Below, one piece after another: positions 12,310 through 27,600 of a DNA stretch of 64,000 nucleotides; within the stretch, counting starts at the first letter, position 1, and each line of letters starts with the position of its first letter. The notes beneath the pieces are model-generated. The model was not told the origin of the DNA and did not search any database. It worked only from the letters and a program-made list of their open reading frames with translations. The DNA is taken from NCBI GenBank assembly GCA_905160935.1, contig CAJHZI010000547.1, positions 2,667,001-2,731,000 on the forward strand, read 5' to 3'. Both the position numbers and the translations under genes were made by a program. The stretch comes from Enchytraeus crypticus (lineage: Eukaryota; Annelida; Clitellata; Enchytraeida; Enchytraeidae).

Positions 12310-15300
12310 AGAGTGGGTCTTTAAATCATCTCACATACCTACTTTCGGCACGCCTCTGCCTCATTTCCCTTCCATTCTACCTTCTATAACCTCTTTTAAT
12401 AGACTTCTCCTTAGAATATGTCCTATCCAACTCTTCTTCCTGTTTATTAATATATTCCAGAACTTCCTAATTTGTAATCTTTTGAGTCCAGTTAATCCTC
12501 CCCATTCTTCTCCAAGCCGTACTATGCCGTATCTCAATGCCGTATTATTCAGGACCTATTCTTAGGGGAGAAGCGTTAATAAAGAAGTTCATAAAAAGTA
12601 AAATGGAAGAAAAGAGAGGCAGAAGCAAACCGAGAAGAGAGGCAGAGATAGCCCGAGATCAGGAATATTAGATGATTTAATGATCCACACGTATGTCAAC
12701 ATGAAGAGGAAAACTAAAGAACTAAAGAAAGAGAAGAGTGGAGGCGTTATATACCATGGACCTGCGAGTAGGCAGTGCACTACGAGAGGGAGAGAGAGAG
12801 CTAGTGAGAGAGAAAGACAGTGAAAACGATTCTATATATATATAATTGAATAAATATAATTTGATCTGGACAATTTTAAATGTATTGAAATAATGCATCA
12901 CTCACCCGAAGAGTTCCTCTAGAACAGATCTGCAGCACATAGCAGATTAGATGTGGTTCCACACAGGCTCCGATAAATGTCTGCACGTTTTCGTGATTTA
13001 ACTCCTTCAACTGAAAGCAGTGAACTAATTATAAGTAAATAAAATAATTAATAAATGTAATAAGTAAATTATAATTGGCGAAACCAATTAAACTTTCAGT
13101 AGGATATCAAATTGACATGGTTGACATGGTTGACATGTCGAGTAATTTAAAATATCTCTAGACAAGCCTTTTAAAACCTTATCCTACTCGAGCCGATGCA
13201 GTCTCTCCTGCATGGGAACCTGTGTCGAAATAGATGCAATATATTAATTTTATCAATATAATAGTTTTCATACTACTAACCAATAAAAGTTTGTAAAGCC
13301 GTTCAAATAATCTTTGTTTAATCAATTTTGGCCAAATATCAAATGTGATTTCAAATGGATTTCATTTACTCTGAAACAGCTTTTATTTTAATTCAGTTGA
13401 CGTTGCGGAACGTCTATAGCATGTTAGTATTATAAAATTTTGCTGCTAAATTTACTATCATCACAAGAATCGACCATATATTATATATTCGCACTTTAAC
13501 GAGAAAGATCAGATCAGATCTCGAGAAGTTGAGAGATTCACTGGACATCTTGAGCAGCAGAACACTGAGTCCTTTGTACACTGCCAGCATCTCTCCTCTC
13601 TCACACTCTACCACTGGCGCCATCTGACTGTTTATTGTCATTCTACTCGACTGTGGAATCCTGTAACTGCTTCCTTGTAACAACTGTGGTGGTAGTCAAT
13701 TAATAAGTATAATTATCAACAGTCAACGGGTCAATCAGTCAGACAATAAGTCAACGAATCGGCGAGCTATTGATTGAGTATATCAGTTTCTCAATAAATT
13801 AATTGACTTAAATTATATTGAAAATTGTGCAAAAAGGAAACAAGAAAGAGTTGCGCCAGAATTGTGTAAATATATTCAAGTATACTTCCATATATAATTT
13901 GATAAAATGACACTTAATGTTTATTTCACTACGAGCAATTTGACATTTCGATTCTTTAAATTTTACATGTAAATAGGCCTATTTATTACTTAAATTATAC
14001 TAACAGGGCTAACTGCAATTTCGAAAATTAATGCAAATGAAAAATTGTAAGGCAAGGAAATTAATAAAGTATATAACTAACGAACCTATTTAATACTCTA
14101 AAAGTAGTTTAGATAATATAAATTTAACGCATATTGTACATGTAGTCAAAATGTATAAACTTATAATTGCAACTAATGCCAGTGACGTTAATTTAAATAA
14201 TGCGATAAATTTGCATCATAACAACACTTAGCCGTATTATTAAACAATTAAGATCTTAAGTAATATTAAGGCAAATATATTTATTGAAACAGTTGAATAA
14301 GAGATAAAAGCATGACAATAAACTAGATAACAATTAATCAATTGAAAATCATTAATAATTAGCAATATATTAACTAAGTTTAAAATTGAGTCACGCCTGA
14401 ACAAAATCAGTAAACGAACAGCATTGTAGAATCCGGGTGATGATAAAAGAAGAAGCCTAATATCTTGCATGCAACCGATTAAAGTTAAATCCTGTGTCGA
14501 GATTTATCTGTCCCCATCTCCAAATCGCAAAAGTAAACCGGTTCTAATAATATTAATCTTACGATTGTTCAGCATACTGACAAGTGAAGAGTTATTGATA
14601 AAATGCATGACGCTAAAACCGACTCTGTTAAAAATTGACTATGCGTTAAGGCCTATGTATTCTGGATTTGTATTAAGCCTGGCAACATATCGCATAAATT
14701 GTATCAGTATTTTAAGCATAAATATGATTAGCATTCAATTATCAACTGCCAATTAAGTTAGTGCAATATTGCAATTAGAAGTAAAATAATTACAAACCAA
14801 TCTTTTAGATTTAATTGCATCGCTGAATCTAGAATTGATTGTTAGTCCTGTAAACTTCAGGAGTTAATGAAATTGTTACAAGGCACAAAACTCTTGTTCA
14901 AACTATACACTGTAACTGTATTATAGTTTGAAAAAGAAAAAACGAACTCTTTAGCAAAGTATGTATAAGTAATAATTAATCTGTTAATGATGTTAACTGT
15001 TATTCATTTATGTGTATAGTACTATCTAGTTCTATTTAGGAAACTTGAAAATGGATCAATAGAAAACTTCTCGTGTTGTTATGTGCTGACTGTCATACAT
15101 AGTGTACATCAAAAAGAACGATGAATTAAAATTTGGGAAAGACACGTGACAGTTCAATTCCATGTCGATATGGAAAATACAATAATAATAATATTAAAGG
15201 TTTAACGTCCGTTTCCTCATCCAGAGATGATGTCAGGGAAGTCCCCAACAGCACACATCACTACAGATCAATTCACCCAGACCAATCTGCAAAAGAATGT

Positions 15301-18300
15301 GCTGAGGAGAAGTAAGGTCCTAAACGAAAGCAGTCCGGTGATCAAAAAAGGTCAGGGTAGATCGATTATGCCTATGGTTGGAAAAGGTGTGTCTTAAGCT
15401 GGCTAGAGGATTTTGAAAGAGATATACTATTAGATATAAATATAAAAAATAAAAATAAATGCAGAGATATATTACTTATACAAGTCAAATATATTCCATG
15501 TTTATACAGCGTTCAAACAATGATCACCAAAAAAATTGAAATATTTTCAACCGTTTCAGATTTACTTTTACTTTTGATTTATTTTATGTTGAAATACGTA
15601 TGACAAAAACCGGCAAAGCTGGCCACGTTTATATAAAAATCTTCTTGATTATTTTCATTTCTTGAACTCATGTCGATGTTGCTAGAAAGTATTGCAGTTT
15701 CTGAATTGAATTCCGCCAGACCCGCTACGCGAAAAATCCTTTGTTAAACGTCTTAGCCGTCATGCTGGTTTCTTCAGTTAGAAGAGACGGCGTGAGCTTG
15801 TCTTTACGAAGAGAAATTTATATTGACAAGTGCCAGTTAAAAAGAAATTAAAGGCTAAATTGAACTATGCCTATCGTACTATAATACTATAGGATTCCAA
15901 TAAATTATAAAATCTAAACTTTACAATCTGCCGATACGAATTTTAAAGAAATAATTTTAAATCTATGAGATACCAAAGAGCTTTGAAAAATTGTACTTAC
16001 AAATTACGAATCATATTGGCCCATATTTTTACTAAGAGTTAAATCATTGTTTTTATTTTCTGAAATTTATTTAACTTAATATCAAGTAATTTCTCGTTAC
16101 CAACAATTCAGAAGTTCCTGTGGTTTTACTCAGTATGTTAAGATCTTCAGATGAAATTTTCCAAATCATTTGTTGAATTTTTGCTTCCAGAAGTCTGACC
16201 CTAATTCACAAACGTTAAAAACCTGTATACTCTCAACGTAGTCGTTGTACGGTGTACATGTACTTGTTTAAATTATGCATGTAAGTATAATATTTTAGCC
16301 TGTTTGTTGTAAGTAAAATAACATATAATACATGCATTTAGATATACATATAATATTTAGTTATAAGTATAAAATTTAAGACTGCTGTAGTAAACGTTTT
16401 CTGTTGTAATAAACTTAACATTTCTTAAACAATGCTCAATGAAGTTATTAAATTCAATATTTCAGCAAACATCAACAAATTGCGGCAGTACTAATATATC
16501 TTAAATAAAAGAACTGCATAACACTTGAATGAAGCAATAGTACTTATCTGCCAAAAAGGGCGTTATAATTATTTATTAACCTTTGTAATTATTTTTCATA
16601 TTAAAAACTCACGATTAAGATAACATCTGCCTCCCTCAGTGCCCTGCTTATTGGCAGGTCCGTCGCGTAAAATGTCTCATATTTCTATATTATGCTTATG
16701 TCTCCACATCAACATACGTATTAGTATCACATCATCTAACATTATAAGTCTGCGTCTTATTCTAACCCTTCTTTCCTGCAATTCTTCCTTCAATGACCTC
16801 TTTCCGTCAGTAATCTCCTCTCAGGACATGATCCATTCAGTTCTTCTTTCTATTCCTTATGATGGACTAAATATCTGAAACCCTTTACCTGTTCCAACTT
16901 TAGAAGAGCATCAGATAATTAAGACACACGATAGCAGAATATGGGAGAAGTGAAACTAAAATAAAGTGCATAATTACGCCAGCAAAGGAAACCTTCAGTA
17001 AGAGGGAAAAACTGCAAACAAAAAGTTTAAAGAAATCCACGATGATTAGGATTGTAAAAGCATTGGTGGAGATTTGTAGCCCAGCCAGTTTCAACGAGTT
17101 CACTGAATAATATTTTATGAACCGTATTTTTAAGTTATGGATTTCATGCAATTTGGTCGAAGCATGTGCTGTGATACTATGAGGCGTTTTCCTGCTGTGA
17201 GTTTGATAGTATTTTTATTTTGAGCTTTTGAGTACGAATATACTGTAAATTGCATCAGCATTTCGGCAAAAATGATCACTACTTGTATGGAGCTCCTAAC
17301 AATCATAGTTTATAGCAAACTCATAATGTACCTTATGATGTAGCTCAGCGCTCCAATGATAAATAGAACGACGAGTATTGATGCCACCACTGCTACTATA
17401 ATTTGAGTAATCGCTTCAAACAAAATATCAAACAATCAGTTAGTCAATCAGTTAACTAGACAACCAATTAGCTTTAATAATCAATCATAACCATAATCAA
17501 TCTATCAGTGATTCATTATTCACTAAATATTCATAGAGCCCTGATTTCTTCATATGGCAAAGGTAATTTTTTAAAGCATGTAATTACATATACATGTGTG
17601 TAGGCCTAATTGCAGAGTATTTCACAAAAGAATTTATATATATACATGTATATATGCTTAGGTAAGTAACTTAAATAATTAAAAAGTAGTTTAAATTGAA
17701 GTGAGTGACAAACCGCTGTTGGTAATCGGAAGACAGAATTCATTAAAGAATCCACATGGAGGGGTGTCAAGAGGAGGTTTTGTTCTCTGACCCCAGAAAA
17801 CGTCTGAAGTTAAATTCGTAACGGTCTGAATAAAACAGACAATTTATATATACACATAATATGCATATATAATTTGTCTGTTATATTCAGACTACAGGGT
17901 GAGTAAAAAAATGATTACACCTGCAAAAAGTTTGAATATCTCCGGCTATTGTTAATATTTTCCAATGAAACTTTAACCGATTACTATAGGACCAATTTCT
18001 GATGGGGTGGCCTATAACAATAGCCTGAGATATTCAAACTTTTTGCAGGTGTAATCTTTTTTTACTCACCCTGTATATATATATATATATAATTATATAT
18101 GTATATACACATATGCATAATATATATTATATATTATGCATACTTGTATATACATGTACGTATATAATTATACATATATAGGCCTATATGTAATATACAT
18201 ATAAAGTAATAATAAAGGTTTAACGTCCGTTTCCTCATTCAAGGAAGATATCAGGGACGTCCCACCATCACATCACGTGTCACTACAAATCGATTCACCT

Positions 18301-18461
18301 CAAACGATACGAAAAAACATGTTCTGAAGCGAAAGAAAAAATATACTAATACTAATGGATATATATATATATTACATATAGATATATATATACTGTATAT
18401 ATATGTATATATATGTATATATATATATATACATGTATATATATATATATACAAACAATTT

Positions 18462-18499
<38 letters not shown>

Positions 18500-18542
18500 A
18501 AAAAATTCCCTAACTTGATATTACGCTATGTTGAGCTGTGTC

Positions 18543-18614
<72 letters not shown>

Positions 18615-21312
18615 ATATGACAGAGCTCAACATAGCGTAATATCAAGTTAGGGAATTTTTTTCATTTAGAAGTGACCAACACGCTAGATGATGTGAAGAA
18701 AATCAGCTGTCTGGCACAGTGTCAACCTGAGAAAATGCAATTGAATAGGGAACTATACAGCCTCTCTGTCATGTAGTCATTTACAGCAGCTAATATCTTA
18801 ACATCGCCAAAGGAAATATCAATAATTAGCCTACGTTTCATTGCAGTTATTAAAAACTACCATAATATCAATACTTAGGTAGGGTGTTTTGCACGTTGGT
18901 TAGGCGCGCATCTCAGAATCGTGAAGCTGGAGTTCAAATCCCAGGTCAGCCAGCAACAAATGAGCCCCCGGGATGATGTATGATAATGCAATTAGGGCTA
19001 ATACCTTATTTACATGCTTAGCAGCTTTACTTCCTCCGCAGTCAGCTGCAACAGATTGTGCCACGTAGGGATCCAGTCCAATAGAGTTATAACTTTGCTT
19101 GTTCACTATTTTAAGATTAGAATGCTTAAAAAGCATGCAAATCCTAATCTATCAGTCTCTCATTGATTTATAGATTTTCCTGATGGATTACAAGCACATA
19201 CGTTATCGTCGTAAAATGGTTTTTCTTTCCTTTAGTAAAGAAAGGAATTTCTGAAATTTCGTAACTGTATTTTGTTTACCGGATTGGACGAGTTTTTTAT
19301 CTCTTTTTTCTCTTCAGCATATGGTTTTTCAAATCGTTTGGGTAATTCTATTTGTTGGAACATCTGATCGAGGGATGTTCCTGACAACGTCCTTTTATAT
19401 GGAAGCGGAATTTAAACCTTTATAATTTTATTGCAACTAGAAAAAATATTAAATACTATCATTTCTATAGGGCCTATTCCTGATTTCTTTCTTCCTTAAG
19501 ATATACATATATAAGATGTATGTTTCATATACATATAATACCGTAGTCTTTGCAGCATTGCACGCAAGCTTTCTGTCAATATATGAATTGCATTATGAAT
19601 TGATTATTATTAAATTATTCGAATTTACAATTTTTCCCATCGAAAGAATACTGAATTCATATTATCTTCTGAACCATCATCAATCATTTTGCAGACGAAT
19701 AGCAGTCCACATTACAATACAAAAATCACAAAAGACAGAAAATTTAACATCCAATACACACCAATGACATTAGCACATGCTATGTAGTACTTACAATAGA
19801 AGAAATTAATGCGTTTCATGACCTTAACAGTCCATCACAAAAGCTAACTCCAGCGGTATGAGTTATTCTATCGACTATGAACAAAACTAAATTCTAGAAA
19901 GCTCCTTTGAGGCAGTGTTAAAGGAAATTAAAATAGAATGTCAGAAAGTAAGCCTAACCATTTCTACGGTAGCGGATTCTAATTTAAATTTTGAATGATT
20001 CTAAGTGCAAACATTCCTTCTGGAAATCGCAATTATGAATCTAAGTTATACAATTTACTTAGAAATTGTTAGAAAGCTATGCATGTACTTGATTATTGAG
20101 TAGATCAATGAAGAGGTAGGGTATGTAGCTGCTAGTATCTGGATTGTACGACCAGATCGTGTAAGTTCTTATTCGATCTCCATTTTCGTTTATCTTCACT
20201 GTTCCGGTCTTACCTAGTAGAAATAGATAGAGAAAATCGAAATTAAAATATGCATAGATTTACATTGTCCGTAAATTATTTTAATTAATTAATTAATTAA
20301 ATTTCATTTTTAATTAGGATAAGCATGGTTGAAAATCAGCGAATTGAAACCTTCGACTCTACTAATAAACTACACAACTGTAAATTAACACTAAAAGAAA
20401 CGAGATCCAAGTGTAGTGCTTCTGAAGAAATTTTTGCTAAGTGTTTGCAACATTTACAATTCAACTAACAACAATAGACTATATTGACTACTATATTGAC
20501 TACTATATTGACTACTATATTTTTGTTATTTTAATCGTAGCCTATATTAGTGTAAAAACAAAATAGATAATTTGTGTATTTTCTATTGCACGATTCATCA
20601 TACAATAATAATTTACAATTATATAAATGGGCGCAGCCAATACTGAAATATTTATTTTGATTAGACTGTTTTAATCTTCTTCTTAGCGCACGTCGCACTC
20701 GTTCAACTATCTTTTAGATCTCACTAAACTGTTAACTGTTGTGCGAATTACTGTTGAATCGACTATGGCCGAGATTCTTTAATTTAGCTGTGAATTGGAC
20801 TGTTTTAATGAAGTGAATTTAAAGAAGTAAATTAATTAAATTTGTGGTTTGTTTGCGATAGTCCCAAATCAAATAACCTTCAAAGGTCGTGCCTATCGAC
20901 ATTTTGAAGAACAGTTTCCCATCTCTGTGATCCAGTCCCATGCTCAGCATTTTACTGATGACCACAGCATAGAGATAGGAGAGGTCGTACGTGTAGAGTG
21001 CGGAGTCAAACTCACTATTGACAGGCTACAACAGAAATATATTCAGTGATGAGCCAAAATTCAATGTCACCTCGAAAGACACATTTAAAAAGTATCATAT
21101 GCTATTGAAATAAAGTACTGTAAAATCGCAATATAATTCATGTATTTGGAATCACAATGGGAGCACCTACAACCAACCAAACCAGTATCTCAGTTTGCTA
21201 ATATAAATTTTGTCCTTATTATAATTTATTATATTACACTGCATGTGATAAGAGAGACAAATACCAATTTCAGTAATATGGGTAATTTTCTCAATAGATA
21301 CCGCATTCAATT

Positions 21313-21362
<50 letters not shown>

Positions 21363-21575
21363 TATGTGTGTGTGTGTGTATAATATATATATAGCCTATA
21401 TATATATAATGTATATATATATATATATATATATCCAATGTTCTGGAAAGTGGTAGGTCCATATTCAGATTTACATGCTGCTTTCACGCTCCTTAAAAGC
21501 ATCACGCCCACTAACGAGGAAATCTCTCCACAAAAGGGATGCTTTATCCACACCTTAATGCAGCTTATATATATA

Positions 21576-21611
<36 letters not shown>

Positions 21612-24600
21612 CATATATATATACTGTATATATAATATCAAATATTATATAAAAGGGAGGCAGGGGCAGGCCGAGATTAGGTATGTTAGATGATTTAAAG
21701 ACCCACTTATATGTGGAAATGAAGAAGAAAGCGGAAGACAGAGAGGAGTGGAGGCGTTATATACCATGGACCTGCCAGTAGGCAGTGCACTAAGAGAGAC
21801 AGATATATAAATATATATATACATAATTATTTTTATAGCAAATTATATATAATATATTATATAAATACTATATATATTTATATATTATATATATATATTT
21901 GGCTTGGGAATGCTTGGGAACAATATGGCTTCTAAAGTGGTTTTCGTTGTCTTTCTCAGTTGTTGCTCAGTCTCTTCTTAGGACACGTGGTGCAGTTTAA
22001 TTCTTAGACCTAAGTAGAATTTTTCTGAAAATTTCCAGATCTAACACTAAAATATGACAGTTTCTGTGACTTTGAATTAAATTTTAATTTTATTTAGATA
22101 ATGAATAGGAATATCAATTTGAATTTTCTAAAACGAATGATAAATGAAGTTCTCCTATTCGTTTTCCGACCCTAACTAAACTGCAATTCAAGGGATGATG
22201 ATTGTGATGTTGGGATGATGATTGTGATGTTGAATGCATGAGAGTATCAACTTATGTGAAACACAAGTCAGGCTATTTCTACCTTATATTATTTACAAAA
22301 TTTCCACTCGCTGAATGATTTCTTTAAAAAAAACTTCATAGACCCAAATGTTGATTTAATCGCAACAAATCCAGGCCTTACCAGAGTAAAGCTCAACAGT
22401 TATTATTATGTACCCGTTAGCTATGGACAAAATGGAATATTATTTAATAAATTACCTACCATCATAAAGCTAAGTGGCTGGAGCTAGTGGCGACGTCGTA
22501 AGATACTCGGTCGTGAATCAGTACATGCGGGGTTCCAATCCTGGGCTCACTCGTCACTGACATCGCTTCCGAGTGAGGAAACTGACGCTAACCTTAGCTT
22601 TACCAACTTTATTTAAACACAGTTTTTCTTAGTCTGAGATATTTTTGGCAGAAGAGATCTATCTGCAGTGATCCTTAGCTAACAAAGTATTATGAACTCC
22701 AAAATATAAGAAACAATCTGAGATATACATAAGATCAACTGCAGACACAAATTATTTCTCAACTTTCTTCTGATAGTTACTTTTAGATCCAGTTGTTTAT
22801 TCATTCAAAATCACTTTAGCATTCGGAGGTAATTTTTTTAATTTGAGTTAATTAATTTAATCAATAATTGGAGTTAATGCTATTTGCATTAACTCAAGAT
22901 AACTTACTACGGCATCTGGTGGTAGAATGCTATTCCACGGTGGTTCGTGATTTCTCTTTTCTATTTCCGCCATCAGCTGAGCGGTTGCGCTGGAGTTGAA
23001 GTCATCACTGTATGTTATCTAGATAATGTAAATAGAAAAAAGTATTATTTTAATTCGAAACAGAACTAAATTATTATAAGTTTATAATTCAACTTTTGCC
23101 TGTACTAAGTTATTAAACGTTAATCATGCAACTTGATATTCTGAAAAAATCGTTTCTTATTTCGAATTTACATATGCAGTTGCTTACCTATTTGAGTAGT
23201 TTTTGATTTGAAAATAGTCAATAGTATAGTTATCAAAGGTCATATTATATTTATTAGTGGTGTAATAGAGAAATGTGGCATTCTGTTAACTTTAAATAGC
23301 TATTACATGTATTTACCGTGTTGTTGCAGAATGCCCTGGCTCCTTTGTGGTAAGCCACTTTCAATTAACTTGCCTGCTTATAAAACTTTAAAGAAACCCA
23401 TAGAGATGAGGATTATAGGAACTTTTGTGTACCGAGCCACTATGCGGTTGTGAGGCATGCATGTTGAGGGGGGATGGGGGCTAGGGTGTTTGGGTTGTGG
23501 CGGTGGGGAGTGAGAATTCTATACACTAATTCTTAACAATTTTAAAAAATATTGCAGTTCTGTGTACTGGAATCATTTCTATTTATAATGACAAGAAGTC
23601 GAATACATGTAAATTACTTTTAAAACATTATTTTTGAGCGAGAAGGCGAGAAAAGTATCGAAATTAATTTTTTTGTTACGAACGCCAAAGAATGGGAATA
23701 AGCAGGTGTACAGCAGATCAATAGGTCAATTACGAACAATTTCACATTTTCTAAACTTAAAAATTATTTTGTCAAAACTTGTCTGTTTGAATCCATAAGT
23801 TTTGGTCGATTGCTTAATGTCACCTATTGAGCGCAACAGCAAAGACCATGAAAAGAAATATATTATACATGTATATTATGAACTTTTCTTTTAGAAAAAA
23901 CATTAAAGAAATATATTTTACCATCAAAAATGCATTTATTTTAAAAGCGATTGTTCTTAATCTGAGGAGATAAATCAAAAGGAACATAATTAAAATATAT
24001 AGGAAAAAACACATCGACTTTGTTATGTATTACTTATTTTTTACGTAGAGTGGGAAAGTCAGAATTTTTGTCAGGAATACCATCTAATAATTATGTCAGA
24101 CAAAACAAGCTCTGAATGAACAAAGTGAAACGAAATAATTAATGGTTGTGAGAGTAATAAAAGTAATAAATTTGCATTTCTAAATGAAATATTTGCTAAA
24201 GCTAAAGGGTAAAGCTAAGTCAATTGTCAATTACAAACAATTTCGCATTTTCCAGACTTAAAAATTATTTTGTCAAATCTTGTCTGTTTGAATGCATCAA
24301 TTTTGGTCGAAAGTTTTCTGTTTCAGAAATGGTGATTGATAGGTGGAACTCTTTGAGTGAGGAGGTTTTGAATGCGGTGTCGGTGAATAGTTTTAACAAC
24401 AAACTGGCTGTTGTAGTCATGTATGATTGGGGATTGAAATTAGCCCTTTGCTTTCTTCCCTTGTTCCTGCTACCTAAGTTTTACTAAGGATTGAATAACG
24501 AAAGATGGTAGCAGTTCTGGTTAATTCTGGTAAAGTCCAACGTCGGTGTTCTGCTAAATAACACGTCATTGTTAGCGAGAGCACTGGATTTGAATCATGC

Positions 24601-27600
24601 AGCTATAAAACAGTAGTTGAACAGCATGCTTACAAGACACCGTTCAGTTAAAATTTTGTGTTTCGAACCTTCTCAGTTATAGAATGAACATCAAACTGCA
24701 TTATTGTACTGCATTAGAGGCCTATAGTTCAAAAGTATTAAGTACAGTTCCTTATAATGAGAAAAATATTTTAGCGCTCTTAATTATGATCTATCGAGTT
24801 TTAGAACAAAAATAGGATTATTAAATTCAGTCAGTTTTGAACATCTAAGCCAAAACTAATAAATCAATCTGTGTAAAGAGATATCTTCTAAAAAGAAAAA
24901 AGAAAAAAATACAAATTAAATTTTAACTAAATCATTGCTAAGGAATTTATACTTTGGTTTATCTAAACGGTGCTAATCCGTAGTATGCATACCTGTTTGA
25001 AGGCGCGGAAAGCATCCTTTCTATAGGCTTTATTCTCTCGAGTAAGGTTTAGCCCTGCGAAAACTTCTTCGATAGAATTAATTGGACGCGGGTAATCCCA
25101 CAAAAATACGTAATCTCCATCCACCATGTTCAGATCTTGAGCGACAGACATAAACGGTGCAATCACGTCCATTGAAGAGTGACACACTATGACGACTGAA
25201 GCAATATCAATACTTTTATAGTAGTTATAAATACTAAATTTTTGACATTTTTTATATTTTAAGAATTAAAACTGGTCTGCTAAGACCAACCATTAATTTT
25301 GTCCTGACAGACTAAAAGTATTCTTAACTTAAGATAATCTAATGATTACGTTTAGGTTGTGAAAATAATTTCAACTTCTTTATAAAGTAGTTTTAAAGTA
25401 TATTATTTATAGAAGGCTTCTGTTCTAGCCCAGTGACTAAATTATTAAACTAATTCGAAGGGCTTAGTCCTTTTCAGCCTGCGGATACTATGTCGTTGGT
25501 TAAGCAGTTGAAGAGCTCGCGGATTGATGTGATGACTGAGTCGGTCTTGATGTCTTGTTGGCGAGTTTCTTATTACTTCTAATACCAGGGGTAATTTCAG
25601 ATAACGATGAATATCATTATTTCTGATGTACCAGGGAGCATGTTACAATGTTTCTTAACACCTTATTCTGGAACGTCTGGACAATCTAAGTATTAGATGT
25701 GTTGGTACAGCCCCAAATTTGCCATCCATAAAGCCAGACTGATTTCAACACTTGACAGTAGTTTATCCAATATGCCAGTAGTATTACCTAAATCTGAGGT
25801 TGAGCTCATTTCTTTTCGTCTTAACATGCTCTTTCCATCTCAGCTTATTATTCAGATTCATGCCAAGGTAATTGGCATTATTTTCATTTGGGACTTCTGT
25901 ACCATTGATAGAGAGCCTTTTCGGATTCTTTATTCTTTTATTTGTAAAGTTTGCGTGAATAGACTTCTTCTGTTCATTTATCTTCTACCAAGATTTGGTC
26001 CATTCCAGAAATTTATTACACCCTGCTTGTACTCTGCTCGCGGGTGTGGCGAGATCTTTGCCAGTTGCGATTATTGCTGTATCATCTGCAAAAGTTGTCA
26101 GAGTAACTCGTCTCATAACTGGAATAACGCAAGTATAGAGCATGTATAGGATTGGTCCTATAACACTTCCTTGTGGTTCGCCTGCATAAAAATGTAGACA
26201 TGGGTACAAGAAATTCAATAACTTTGAATTTTTTCAAGGGTGTTCTCAATTATTTTTTCTACATATATAATCCACTTGGCCAGTATTGAAATTCAAGAAC
26301 TTTAATTCCGATAAACCATATCAACAAAGTCTATAAAGTAAATTTCGAAAAAAATCATATCTTTGACTTACTCCTTCCTCGCTGCTTGATGAGATTGGCA
26401 TAGTTCACAAGATCTTCTCTTCTGGGTGAGGTCACTATGTCGATGATTTCTGTTCCTTCCACTCCATCGTCCAGAAGCATTTGTCTGATAAGAGTCTGAG
26501 CATCCGAACACACCTTGAACGACATTTCCGATAGGAATACCGCTCTCTTCCAAGCAAAATATCGAAATAGGGTAAAAAAAGCGAGACCCAAATCTCCCTG
26601 ATAACCAGCAATCCTAACTGTAGAACGAAAATGGGTTTTATTATCAATCTCAGCATCCTGACAAACATTCGGGAGAAATGGAGTTGAATAGTAGGTTGTG
26701 ATCATTGCTGTCGGCAGACAAGCTGCGGTATATATACAAATTAAGTAAGATATAGATGACTCTAAAGAGATTTTCTTATGTTGGAAAACACTCTCAAACG
26801 CGTTGTACGAAATAGCAACACTAGCATGAAAAGCATCTTACATTATTGTATCATAACACATTATAGTTATCATAACACATTATAGTTATCATAACACATT
26901 ATAGTTATCATAACACATTATAGTTATCATAACACATTATAGTTATCATAACACATTATAGTTATCATAACACATTATAGTTATCATAACACATTATAGT
27001 TATCATAACACATTATAGTTATCATAACACATTATTGTATCATAACACATTATAGTTATCATAGCACATTATTATCAGAACGCATCCTTAATTTATATCA
27101 TCTATATCATATTCATTTGTTTCTTGCTATCATAACTAAACAACGGCTTGCAATCACTAACCATCCGGGCACGCGGATCCATATATGACGTCCGCGTGGT
27201 CCTTGGTCAAAGAATCCATTACTGGTTCCGTTGCGTAGATAAGACCACATGTGATCACTCTTGTACTGTAGCTAGAGTTCAATAAAACACACTAAAGTAA
27301 AGCTGGTAAATCTAGGGTTAACGTCAGTTTCCTCACTCGAAAGCTATGTCAGTGACGGGTTAGCCCAGGATTTGAACCGCGCACATACTGATCCGCGGTC
27401 GAGTATCTAACCGACTTCGCCACCGGCTCCAGCCGGTACAATGAAATGATTAATATACAAATTAATGTAAACATCTTTCCTCTTGCTGTGGGTATCTAAG
27501 CTTCCCCTCATAATTTGACATTTTATTTCATCATCAGCATCATCATCTTCCTTTGAATCCTTGTTTAACTAGGGTCGGGATACGAATAGATCGTATCAAA

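Noticed and set aside
13495-13666. Joining cyclase exon 9 directly to an exon starting at 13666
   Set aside because: It is in phase, but it leaves out the WKI segment; the exon at 16101-16200 plus an acceptor at 13683 gives matching phases and the expected family sequence.
26848-27070. CRISPR array
   Set aside because: The repeats are directly adjacent with no unique spacers and the DNA is eukaryotic; a minisatellite.
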